Source of the DNA: CAUTNA01 sp964371145
GTDB taxonomy: Bacteria; Pseudomonadota; Alphaproteobacteria; Rs-D84
Length of the DNA stretch: 33,894 nt
Assembly: GCA_964371145.1 (NCBI GenBank)
Contig: CAYJKO010000008.1
Coordinates: 1-33,894 of the forward strand
Reading direction: 5' to 3'
In this document: piece by piece, positions 16,220-23,344 of the stretch
Layout: each line of letters begins with the position of its first letter
Numbering within the stretch: the first letter of the stretch is position 1
Translations under genes and position numbers: made by a program
Notes under the pieces: generated by a model
The model's input: only the letters and a program-made list of their open reading frames with translations
What the model was told of the DNA's origin: nothing
Database searches by the model: none

Positions 16220-17962
16220 ATGTTATTTAAAAAGAAATCAGGTATCAAAAACAGAAACCGCGAAAGGTATGATAATGTTCGCAAATTAATGTGGGTAAAA
16301 TGTGCTGCTTGTGGAAAATTGGTTTATTACAAAGATTATAAATTAAACAATTATATTTGCCCACGTTGTAATCGTGCATTTATTATGACACCTAAACAAC
16401 GTTTTGATTTGTTATTTGGCGGATCAAATTGGGAACGCGTAACTATGCCAACTGTATCTGACGATCCATTGAACTTTACAGATCGCGCAGCATACAAAGA
16501 CAGATTAAAAGACGCCCGCGAAGAAACCGGACACAGTGACGCTATTGTTACCGCAACTGGTGACATTAATGGCGTTAAAACAACCGTTTGTATTTTAAAT
16601 GGTGAATTTATGATGGGTTCTATGGGACGCGCGGTTGGTGACGGAATTATCGCAGCAATAGAATATTCCATTAAACAAAAACAACCATTTGTTATGGTAA
16701 CGTGCAGCGGTGGCGCCAGAATGCAAGAAAACATTTTGTCTTTGATGCAAATGGCACGTACAACGGTTGCGGTTAACAAATTACACGCAAACGGTATTCC
16801 ATATATCGTATTATTAACAGACCCAACATACGGTGGGGTTACGGCATCATTTGCTATGTTGGGCGACATCCACATTGCAGAAAAAGGCGCTCGTATTGGA
16901 TTCGCAGGAAGATTGGTAATTGAACAAAACATTCGTGAAAAATTACCGTCTGACTTCCAAACTGCTGGATATTTGTATGACCACGGTATGGTTGATATGG
17001 TTGTGGCACGTGAAGATTTACGTAATACATTGGGTAAAATCTTGGCTGTTTTGACTAAACAAAAACGCGAAGCAATGGATATTACAATCGAAACACCAAA
17101 AACAGATTCCAATAAAAAAGTCCGCGGGATGGGCGAAAACGAGGCTTATGACAAAGTGTTGTTGGCACGTAATGAAAATCGTCCGCATTTCTTGGATTAT
17201 ATATCAGGAATCGTTCAAGATTGGACATATTTGGCCGGTGACAGATTGTACGCAGAAGATCCCGCAATGTGTTCAGGATTGGGTTTCTGGCGTGGTATAC
17301 CGGCGGTTATTTTCGGTCAAGAACAAGGTCGCACAATTGAAACACGTCAAAAACATCGTTTCGGTATGGCAAATCCAGACGGATATCGCAAAGCTATCCG
17401 TATGATGAAATTGGCTGAAAAATTTAACTTACCGGCGATTTCTTTGTTTGATACAGCGGGCGCGTTCGCGGGCCGCGAAGGTGAAGAACGCGGACAATCC
17501 GAAGCGGTGGCGGCATCTATTGCAATGGGATTACGTGTTAAAACTCCATTTATTACGGCAAACGTGGGCCAGGGTGGATCTGGCGGCGCGATTGCAATTG
17601 GTACGGGTGACCGAGTATTAATGATGGAAAACGCGATTTATTCTGTGATTGCTCCGGAATCTTGTGCAAGTATTTTATGGAAAGACAATAATTACAAAGC
17701 CGTTGCGGCGGCCGCTATGAAATTAACGGCACGTGATATGATGGATATGGGCGTGATTGATGAAATTATCCCAGAACCAGCCGGCGGCGCACATAAAGAT
17801 TGGAAAACAACAATGGAAATGTTGTCTACATCCGTTGCGAAACATATTGAAGAATTGCAAGAAATTCCGGTTGATGAATTGGTTGCAAAACGCGGGGATA
17901 AATATATTGCAATGACACGCGATGTTGAAATATATTCTCCGGAAACGTCAGAAGACATCTAA
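16220..17962 (+). CDS. accDA: Fused acetyl-CoA carboxylase carboxyltransferase AccD-AccA
   Basis: One 580-residue chain carries both halves of the carboxyltransferase, which moves CO2 from carboxybiotin to acetyl-CoA to make malonyl-CoA. The first half (about 1-285) is AccD, with the zinc ribbon C28/C31/C47/C50 and the crotonase-type core CSGGARMQE and YGGVTASFAMLGD. The second (about 300-560) is AccA, with AGDRLYAEDPA, DTAGAFAGREGEERGQSEA, GQGGSGGAIAIG and PESCASILWK. In E. coli these are separate proteins of about 304 and 319 residues. The fusion keeps a shortened linker in place of most of the AccA N-terminal helices. No frameshift or internal start is needed. A strong terminator follows. 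Confidence 0.93.
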   Translation: MLFKKKSGIKNRNRERYDNVRKLMWVKCAACGKLVYYKDYKLNNYICPRCNRAFIMTPKQRFDLLFGGSNWERVTMPTVSDDPLNFTDRAAYKDRLKDAREETGHSDAIVTATGDINGVKTTVCILNGEFMMGSMGRAVGDGIIAAIEYSIKQKQPFVMVTCSGGARMQENILSLMQMARTTVAVNKLHANGIPYIVLLTDPTYGGVTASFAMLGDIHIAEKGARIGFAGRLVIEQNIREKLPSDFQTAGYLYDHGMVDMVVAREDLRNTLGKILAVLTKQKREAMDITIETPKTDSNKKVRGMGENEAYDKVLLARNENRPHFLDYISGIVQDWTYLAGDRLYAEDPAMCSGLGFWRGIPAVIFGQEQGRTIETRQKHRFGMANPDGYRKAIRMMKLAEKFNLPAISLFDTAGAFAGREGEERGQSEAVAASIAMGLRVKTPFITANVGQGGSGGAIAIGTGDRVLMMENAIYSVIAPESCASILWKDNNYKAVAAAAMKLTARDMMDMGVIDEIIPEPAGGAHKDWKTTMEMLSTSVAKHIEELQEIPVDELVAKRGDKYIAMTRDVEIYSPETSEDI

Positions 17963-17967
17963 AAAAT

Positions 17968-17991
17968 ATCCCCCGATTGGGGGATTTTTTT
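17968..17991 (+). terminator. Rho-independent terminator after accDA
   Basis: ATCCCCC/GGGGGAT (17968-17974 with 17979-17985), a 4-base loop, then a run of T. Confidence 0.9.
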
Positions 17992-18012
17992 GTATTTATA
18001 TAAAATTGATTC

Positions 18013-18041
18013 TTGCAATTTATAAAAACATTATATATAAT
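18013..18041 (+). promoter_or_regulatory. tRNA-Ser promoter
   Basis: TTGCAA (18013-18018), a 17-base spacer and TATAAT (18036-18041) lie about 21 bases before the mature tRNA. The gap 17963-18268 holds only this promoter, the tRNA, two terminators and the next promoter. Confidence 0.7.
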
Positions 18042-18062
18042 ACACATCGCAACCACAAATTC

Positions 18063-18150
18063 GGAGCGTTGGCAGAGTGGTAATGCAGCAGATTGCTAAT
18101 CTGTGACCGTAAATTATGGTCCATAGGTTCGAGTCCTATACGCTCCGCCA
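18063..18150 (+). tRNA. tRNA-Ser (anticodon GCT)
   Basis: The 88-base gene is a class II tRNA with a long variable arm. The acceptor stem GGAGCGT pairs with ACGCTCC, the anticodon loop TTGCTAA is flanked by GCAGA/TCTGT, the T-loop is TTCGAGT, and CCA is encoded. It reads AGC and AGT codons. Confidence 0.95.
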
Positions 18151-18157
18151 TAAATAA

Positions 18158-18180
18158 ACACCCCATTTGGGGTGTTTTTT
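18158..18180 (+). terminator. Terminator after tRNA-Ser
   Basis: ACACCCC/GGGGTGT (18158-18164 with 18169-18175), loop ATTT, then T6. Confidence 0.9.
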
Positions 18181-18213
18181 GTGGTTTTTCAATGTTTTTC
18201 TATATATTTTTTC

Positions 18214-18243
18214 TTGATATAAACCGACCTTTAAGATTACAAT
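18214..18243 (+). promoter_or_regulatory. Promoter of the ABC exporter gene
   Basis: TTGATA (18214-18219), an 18-base spacer and TACAAT (18238-18243) precede a leader with AAAAAGG before the ATG. Confidence 0.5.
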
Positions 18244-18268
18244 CCGTATAAAATAAAAAAGGTTTATA

Positions 18269-19999
18269 ATGATATATTTTCAGCTGTTTAAACGCGCGTG
18301 GTATTTTGCAAAAAATTCCAAGAAAAAATTTGTAAGTATATTTATCATCAATGCTATTGGTATGTGCTTCGCTCTGACGACACCATATTTAAAAGGTCAA
18401 TTTTTTAATACATTGCAATTGGGCGGTGATAATATCTGGCCGCATGCTATATTTTGGGTAACTTTGTTGACTGTGGCGCATTTTACACACATAGGGCTTT
18501 GGTACCTTTCTAATCATTTAGGAACTTTGGTTGGATTAGATGTCAAAAAAAACGCAACCAAAGAATACTATAAAACATTTACAAAATTGCCTATAAATTG
18601 GCACGTTAATCATCATTCTGGTGAAACAATGACTAAAATAAGCCAATCTGTTGGTGCGGTTCAAGAATTTCCAGGAAGGCAAGCAACTATTGTAAAAATT
18701 TTTATGAAATTTATAGGGCCTGTTTTTTTGCTTTTTTTGTTTTCGTGGCAAATTGCTTTGCTAGGGCTTATTTTAAGTTCTTGTATTTTGATTGGTATGA
18801 TTCTCATGGACAATTTAAAGGCAAAATGTATTGCTGAACAAAATAAAAGCGAACAAGAGTTGGGCAGTTCTTTTTTAGATGGTTTAACAAATATAAAAAC
18901 AATTATAACCCTTAAAATTTCTGATAGAATATTAAAAAACATTATTAATAAAGTGGAAAACATAAAAGAAAAAACATTAAAACTTAGCATTTTCAGCTTA
19001 AAAAAATGGAGTTTTTTTGATTTTGGAAATTTTTTAATGATTAACATTGTTGTATTGATTTATGCGTGGCAAGAATATTCTGCGAATGGCCTGATTTTGA
19101 TCGGTAATGTTTTTGCAGTTTACGAATATTTGAAGTCATGGCAAGATGTTTTTCTTTTATCCGGTAAAGAATATGAAGATTTAATTTCAATGAAAGTAAG
19201 GTCAGACGAAATAAAACCTTTGTTGCAAGAATATAAACAAAATTACATGGAAACAAGCCATTTAAAAGATTTTAATAATATAAATATTTCAAATCTCTAT
19301 TTTGCTTATGAAAACGCAAAAACAAAGAAAAAAATGGAATTTAAAAATATATGTTTAGATTTGCCAAAAGGTAAAAAAATAGCATTTATTGGCGAAAGCG
19401 GTTCTGGAAAAAGCACTATTCTTGGGATTTTAGCGGGATTATTTAGCGATGTTAAGGCGAATGTTCTGATTGATAATAAGAACTATCATATAAATGCAAT
19501 TTCCGATTTAGCAATGTTGATTCCGCAAGAACCAGAAATTTTTGAAAACACAATAAAATACAATATTGATCTAGATTCAAGATATCCGGCCGCTACCTTA
19601 AAAAAAGCTATAAAGATGTCAAAATTTGACGCCGTTCTTAAAAATTCTCATTGCTCTTTAAAAACGGATGCCAAAGAAAAAGGTTTAAATCTTTCTGGTG
19701 GCGAGAAACAAAGACTTGCACTTGCGCGCGGTATTTTGGCAATGAAAGACCGAAAAATTGTTTTATTGGATGAACCGACCAGTTCGATTGATAAAAACAA
19801 TGAAAATCTTATTTACGATTCTATATTAAAAGAATTTTCAAAAAAAACAATCATTGCAGCCGTTCATAATTTGAAATTGGTTCAAAAATTTGACTATGTT
19901 TATGTGTTTTCAAAAGGGAAAATTATTGAGCACGGAACACCAAAAAAGTTGCAGAAAAATAACGGATATTTTTTCAAAATGTATAAAAAGTTCAAATAA
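18269..19999 (+). CDS. ABC exporter half-transporter (fused membrane and ATPase domains)
   Basis: The 576-residue protein has a six-helix membrane domain (about 1-310; hydrophobic segments near 25, 60, 145, 170 and 250-280), then an ATPase domain. That domain has Walker A GESGSGKST, a Q-loop in IPQEPE, signature LSGGEKQR, Walker B KIVLLDEPTSSID and an H-loop His in AAVHNLK. This is the type IV exporter layout, so it works as a dimer in the inner membrane. The substrate cannot be told. Codon use is unlike its neighbours: CTT, CTA and AGG codons appear, while nearby genes strongly prefer TTA/TTG for Leu and CGT/CGC/AGA for Arg. It lies directly after tRNA-Ser, so acquisition by transfer is possible. 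Confidence 0.88.
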   Translation: MIYFQLFKRAWYFAKNSKKKFVSIFIINAIGMCFALTTPYLKGQFFNTLQLGGDNIWPHAIFWVTLLTVAHFTHIGLWYLSNHLGTLVGLDVKKNATKEYYKTFTKLPINWHVNHHSGETMTKISQSVGAVQEFPGRQATIVKIFMKFIGPVFLLFLFSWQIALLGLILSSCILIGMILMDNLKAKCIAEQNKSEQELGSSFLDGLTNIKTIITLKISDRILKNIINKVENIKEKTLKLSIFSLKKWSFFDFGNFLMINIVVLIYAWQEYSANGLILIGNVFAVYEYLKSWQDVFLLSGKEYEDLISMKVRSDEIKPLLQEYKQNYMETSHLKDFNNINISNLYFAYENAKTKKKMEFKNICLDLPKGKKIAFIGESGSGKSTILGILAGLFSDVKANVLIDNKNYHINAISDLAMLIPQEPEIFENTIKYNIDLDSRYPAATLKKAIKMSKFDAVLKNSHCSLKTDAKEKGLNLSGGEKQRLALARGILAMKDRKIVLLDEPTSSIDKNNENLIYDSILKEFSKKTIIAAVHNLKLVQKFDYVYVFSKGKIIEHGTPKKLQKNNGYFFKMYKKFK

Positions 20000-20000
20000 A

Positions 20001-20025
20001 AAATCCCCAAATGGGGATTTTTTAT
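20001..20025. terminator. Bidirectional terminator between ABC exporter and ankyrin-type gene
   Basis: AAATCCCC/GGGGATTT (20001-20008 with 20013-20020), loop AAAT, T-rich to the right and A-rich to the left. Confidence 0.85.
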
Positions 20026-20715
20026 TTAAACTTTTTCATTGCCCGAAAACTTTGTTTTATTCAAAGTTTTTGTTTTTTCGCCCAATGTTTTTGTTGCTTT
20101 TCGCATATCGTCTTTCTTTTTTAGATCGTCATAAAATGCGGACATCCTAGGATATGTGGCTTTTAGCCAATTATTACCAAAAAGATACCTTCTGTGGTGT
20201 TTTAAATTTATATCAGCACCTGCACCGTATAATATTTCCCCAATTTCTGGCTTTATTACTACTCCTAATGCGGTTTCTCTGAGGTTGCCGAATTGAACAT
20301 TTGGATTGCCGCCTTTTTCTAATGCAGCAACCACCTTGTTTTTGTCATTGGAATAAGCCGACTTGAATAATTCATGATCTAATTCATATTGCTTTATTAA
20401 ATTTTCAAGAAATTGAATCATATCTGTTGGATATCCAGGCTCGCCCAGCATCTCTTTAGCAATATCGAACGCATTTTTATCACCTATTAGTTTTGCTTTT
20501 GGGTCAGCACCCGATTCAACCAAAAATTTGATAATGTCTTTTTGACCTGTGTTAACAGCAAGTAAATAAGGCGTAAAATTTAAATAATCTTTAAAAACCG
20601 AATTTGGGAATGCACCCGCATCCATCGCAGCTTCAGCCTTTATTTTACTCTTTTTTAAAACACCTTCAAATAACTGTTTTGTTAATTGTTGATTTTTTTC
20701 TATTATATCATTCAT
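20026..20715 (-). CDS. Ankyrin-repeat-like protein
   Basis: The start is the ATG at 20715, seven bases after AAAGGA; an open frame runs back to 20775 but without a ribosome site. The product has 229 residues. It shows diverged ankyrin helix pairs: the pattern LNFTPYLLAVNTGQKDIIKFLVESGADPKAK is a clear unit at about 48-78, and further units are at about 120-148 (ALEKGGNPNV) and 150-178 (ETALGVVIKPEIGEILYGAGADIN). The C-terminal 50 residues are Lys-rich and polar. There is no signal peptide. Such proteins bind other proteins, and in host-associated Alphaproteobacteria some are secreted effectors; nothing here shows which. It converges on the ABC gene through a shared terminator. Confidence 0.78.
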   Translation of the reverse strand: MNDIIEKNQQLTKQLFEGVLKKSKIKAEAAMDAGAFPNSVFKDYLNFTPYLLAVNTGQKDIIKFLVESGADPKAKLIGDKNAFDIAKEMLGEPGYPTDMIQFLENLIKQYELDHELFKSAYSNDKNKVVAALEKGGNPNVQFGNLRETALGVVIKPEIGEILYGAGADINLKHHRRYLFGNNWLKATYPRMSAFYDDLKKKDDMRKATKTLGEKTKTLNKTKFSGNEKV

Positions 20716-20740
20716 TGAAAATTCCTTTTTATTTACATGA

Positions 20741-20769
20741 ATTATATCATAAAATCCGGTCAATTGCAA
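20741..20769 (-). promoter_or_regulatory. Promoter of the ankyrin-type gene
   Basis: On the minus strand, TTGCAA (20769-20764), a 17-base spacer and a consensus TATAAT (20746-20741) lie 25 bases before the ATG. Confidence 0.7.
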
Positions 20770-20813
20770 AAACATTCGGGTGTTTTTTTATTATAAAATA
20801 ATATTATCACAGA

Positions 20814-20950
20814 GGGTTTCTGTGATTGGAACTCAAAATCCAACGTTAAGCGTTTTGAATAACGATATATTCCAACCCATCGGGTTGGAGAGTGGTGAAT
20901 ATATTGAATAAGCCCGCAATTCTTAACGATTGTTTTGAGTCTCCAACCGC
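20814..20950 (+). ncRNA. ssrS: 6S RNA candidate
   Basis: The region folds as one long rod with a central bubble, the mark of 6S RNA. The closing stem is TTGGA plus ACTCAAAA (20826-20838) with TTTTGAGT, one bulged C, and TCCAA (20933-20946). Next is CGTTAAG/CTTAACG (20844-20850, 20922-20928), then an open bubble of about 14-17 bases on each side. The upper stem is ATATATTC/GAATATAT (20865-20872, 20897-20904), and the apical hairpin CCAACCC/GGGTTGG (20872-20888). 6S RNA binds the sigma70 holoenzyme in stationary phase by mimicking an open promoter. A terminator on the same strand fixes the direction. Ends are approximate: a possible -10 TATTAT is at 20802-20807, but no good -35 is seen. Confidence 0.72.
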
Positions 20951-20976
20951 TTTTATTTTAATCGCGGTTTTTTTTG
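20945..20976 (+). terminator. Terminator of the 6S RNA
   Basis: AACCGC (20945-20950) pairs with GCGGTT (20964-20969), with a 13-base A/T-rich loop and a run of T to 20975. The left arm overlaps the end of the 6S closing stem. Confidence 0.65.
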
Positions 20977-20995
20977 TTTAAATCGCGGGGTTAAA

Positions 20996-21175
20996 ATGAC
21001 ATTCGGAAAGAATTTAGAAAAATTACGGTGCGACAAATGTTTGCCCGTATGGTATATGTGTAATGCTTTGTGCGTGGATGAGTGCGAATATTACAAAATT
21101 GTTGGCGGAAAAATAAAACCCACTATATTTCAACAAATTTGTATAACGGACGCATTACGCACGCCAATTGATTAA
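20996..21175 (+). CDS. Cysteine-rich small ORF, 59 aa
   Basis: An ATG at 20996 opens a 59-codon frame ending in TAA at 21175, filling the gap between the 6S RNA and the cysS promoter. Cys occur at 12, 15, 22, 26, 30 and 49, the first as C-D-K-C, which would suit a small zinc-binding fold. A GGGG run 5 bases before the ATG is a possible ribosome site. There is no signal peptide. It could be read through from the 6S promoter only if the terminator leaks. The regular Cys spacing and lack of any other feature make it more than chance, but conservation has not been tested. Confidence 0.5.
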   Translation: MTFGKNLEKLRCDKCLPVWYMCNALCVDECEYYKIVGGKIKPTIFQQICITDALRTPID

Positions 21176-21180
21176 TTATA

Positions 21181-21210
21181 TTGATTTCTTAATCTTTTTT
21201 CTGTTATTAT
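21181..21210 (+). promoter_or_regulatory. cysS promoter
   Basis: TTGATT (21181-21186), an 18-base spacer and TATTAT (21205-21210), then a leader with AAAAAGGA before the ATG. Confidence 0.6.
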
Positions 21211-21235
21211 ATTACAGAACAAAAAAGGATAAATA

Positions 21236-22645
21236 ATGGCAAATATTAAATTATATAATACGATGTCCAGACAGCTGGAAGATTTTAAACCATTGGTACC
21301 AGGGGTTGTCAGCTTTTATTCTTGTGGCCCAACGGTTTATTGGGATCAACATATTGGAAATATGCGCGCTTATATTACTTATGACATATTAAAAAGAATG
21401 TTTATTGAAAACGGATATGACGTCAAACACGTTATGAACATCACAGACGTTGGACATTTGACGTCTGATATGGACAGCGGCGAAGACAAAATGGAAAAGG
21501 GCGCTAAACGTGAAAATATAACCGCGTGGGACGTCGCAAAAAGATATACTGAATCTTTTTTAAATGACACACAAAGATTGAACAATATGTTGCCGATTTT
21601 AACACGCGCAACCGATTATATTCCACAACAAATTAAATTGGTCCAAGATTTGGAAAAATTGGGATATACTTATGAAATCCCAGGGGATGGCATTTATTAC
21701 GACACTTCTAAATTCGCAGATTATGGAAAACTGGGACATCAAGATTTATCAGAATTAAAATCTGGTGCGCGTATCGATGATTCCGGCAAACGCAACCCGA
21801 CCGATTTTGCGGTTTGGAAATTTTCCCCAAAGAACGAAAAACGTTCTATGGAATGGGACAGCCCATGGGGCGTTGGATTTCCGGGATGGCACGCAGAATG
21901 CAGCGCGATGAGTTTGGAAAAATTGGGTAATAAAATCGATATTCATTCCGGTGGACAAGAACATATAAAGGTGCACCATACAAATGAAATCGCCCAGACC
22001 GAGGCTATAACCGGTGAAAAATGGGTGAATTATTGGGTGCATTTTGAATGGTTGATGGATAAAACCGGAAAAATGAGCAAATCATCAGGTGATTTTTTAA
22101 CGTTAACCAATTTGGAATCCAAAGGGTACGACCCGATGGCATACAGATATTTATTATTAACAGGACATTATAAAAGCCCGATGTCTTTTTCTTTTGACGC
22201 ATTGGACGCAGCGGCGGCAGGATATAAAAATATCGTTAAAAAGGTCGCAAATATAAAGAAAAACGTCAAAGACGACGCCATTCAATCGGATAAATTTGAT
22301 TTGTATCACGAAAAAATATTATCCGCGGTATCCGACAATTTAAAAACGGCGGTGGCTTTGGCAATTATACAAGAATTGTTGTCTGATGACGCCGTTAACA
22401 ATTCAACAAAAATCGCATTGTTTGAATTTATCGATAGATTGTTGGGATTGCAAATTTTATTGCGTGCGGATGAATTGTTCACACCACAAAACGCGCCTGA
22501 AAACATTCAACAATTGGCAAACGATCGATTGATTGCAAAACAAAACAAAGATTGGGGACGCGCCGATTCGCTGCGCGCGGAAATAGACGCCGCTGGTTGG
22601 ACAATTTTGGACACAAAAGACGGATTTGAATTAACAAAAAAATAA
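21236..22645 (+). CDS. cysS: Cysteinyl-tRNA synthetase
   Basis: The 469-residue class I synthetase attaches cysteine to tRNA-Cys. The zinc ligand and first active-site segment is YSCGPTVYWDQHIGNMRAY (HIGN version of HIGH), the second zinc region is GWHAECSAMS with GGQEHIKVHHTNEIAQ, and the ATP-binding KMSKS is in GKMSKSSGDFL. The C-terminal anticodon-binding part is complete and ends DTKDGFELTKK. Length is normal for the family (about 460). It has its own promoter, AAGGA ribosome site and terminator, so it is a single-gene unit. Confidence 0.96.
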   Translation: MANIKLYNTMSRQLEDFKPLVPGVVSFYSCGPTVYWDQHIGNMRAYITYDILKRMFIENGYDVKHVMNITDVGHLTSDMDSGEDKMEKGAKRENITAWDVAKRYTESFLNDTQRLNNMLPILTRATDYIPQQIKLVQDLEKLGYTYEIPGDGIYYDTSKFADYGKLGHQDLSELKSGARIDDSGKRNPTDFAVWKFSPKNEKRSMEWDSPWGVGFPGWHAECSAMSLEKLGNKIDIHSGGQEHIKVHHTNEIAQTEAITGEKWVNYWVHFEWLMDKTGKMSKSSGDFLTLTNLESKGYDPMAYRYLLLTGHYKSPMSFSFDALDAAAAGYKNIVKKVANIKKNVKDDAIQSDKFDLYHEKILSAVSDNLKTAVALAIIQELLSDDAVNNSTKIALFEFIDRLLGLQILLRADELFTPQNAPENIQQLANDRLIAKQNKDWGRADSLRAEIDAAGWTILDTKDGFELTKK

Positions 22646-22650
22646 AAAAC

Positions 22651-22672
22651 GGGGCAATTCGCCCCTTTTTTT
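22651..22672 (+). terminator. Terminator after cysS
   Basis: GGGGC/GCCCC (22651-22655 with 22661-22665), loop AATTC, then T7. Confidence 0.85.
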
Positions 22673-22735
22673 AAATGACCTTGAAAAATATAAAATTATA
22701 TCTATATAAAATTTAAGAATTTAATGAAAAAAACC

Positions 22736-22764
22736 TTGTTTTTTCTGAAAAAGTTCGGTATATT
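22736..22764 (+). promoter_or_regulatory. trcR promoter
   Basis: TTGTTT (22736-22741), a 17-base spacer and TATATT (22759-22764) precede a leader with AAAAGGA before the ATG. Confidence 0.55.
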
Positions 22765-22793
22765 ATAACGGCTTTAATTAAAAGGAATATCAT

Positions 22794-23315
22794 ATGAACT
22801 ACCCATATATGCCAAAATCCACAGCACTGTGGTTGATTGAAAATACTGCTTTAACATTTCAACAAATCGCAGATTTTTGCGGGTTGCATGAATTAGAAAT
22901 CAAAAATATCGCAGATTCCGAAGTACATAAAATCCAAGGTTTAGACCCAATTTTAAGCGGACAATTAACACGTGAAGACATCAAAAATTGCGAAATGGAT
23001 GAAAATGCAAAATTGACTTTGCGCGACAATATTGTTGCTGCTCAAAAAGCTCAAAACAAAAAAGGTGTTGGATATACACCAAAATTGCATCGCCAAAACA
23101 GAATGGGCGGGGTTTTATGGATATTGAAAAATTACCCAGATTTGTCAGACGGCCAAGTTGCACGTTTAATGCGCAGCACAAACCCAACGGTCGCATCTGT
23201 TCGCAACAAAACACATAAATCTTATTCTTTGATACAAATTCAAAACCCAATCGTTTTGGGATTGATTTCAGAATCAGCATTACAAGAAGCTGTATTAAAA
23301 ATTAAGAAAAAATAA
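22794..23315 (+). CDS. trcR: TrcR (DUF1013) cell-cycle transcriptional regulator
   Basis: The 173-residue protein matches the alphaproteobacterial DUF1013/TrcR family from end to end: MNYPYMPKSTALWLIENTALTFQQIADFCG at the start, the DPILSGQLT segment, and the second helix-turn-helix-like part GGVLWILKNYPDLSDGQVARLMRSTNPTVASVRN. The family is almost confined to Alphaproteobacteria, and in some it acts as a CtrA-linked cell-cycle regulator; the role here is inferred from that. It lies 29 bases before rpoD, with no terminator between, so the two are probably one transcript. Confidence 0.88.
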   Translation: MNYPYMPKSTALWLIENTALTFQQIADFCGLHELEIKNIADSEVHKIQGLDPILSGQLTREDIKNCEMDENAKLTLRDNIVAAQKAQNKKGVGYTPKLHRQNRMGGVLWILKNYPDLSDGQVARLMRSTNPTVASVRNKTHKSYSLIQIQNPIVLGLISESALQEAVLKIKKK

Positions 23316-23344
23316 ATTTATATCAAAACTTTAAGGATGTGTTA

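Noticed and set aside
18063..20800. Integrated element with attachment sites at tRNA-Ser
   Set aside because: No integrase is present, and I could find no copy of the tRNA 3' end near the far border. Only the codon-use argument remains.
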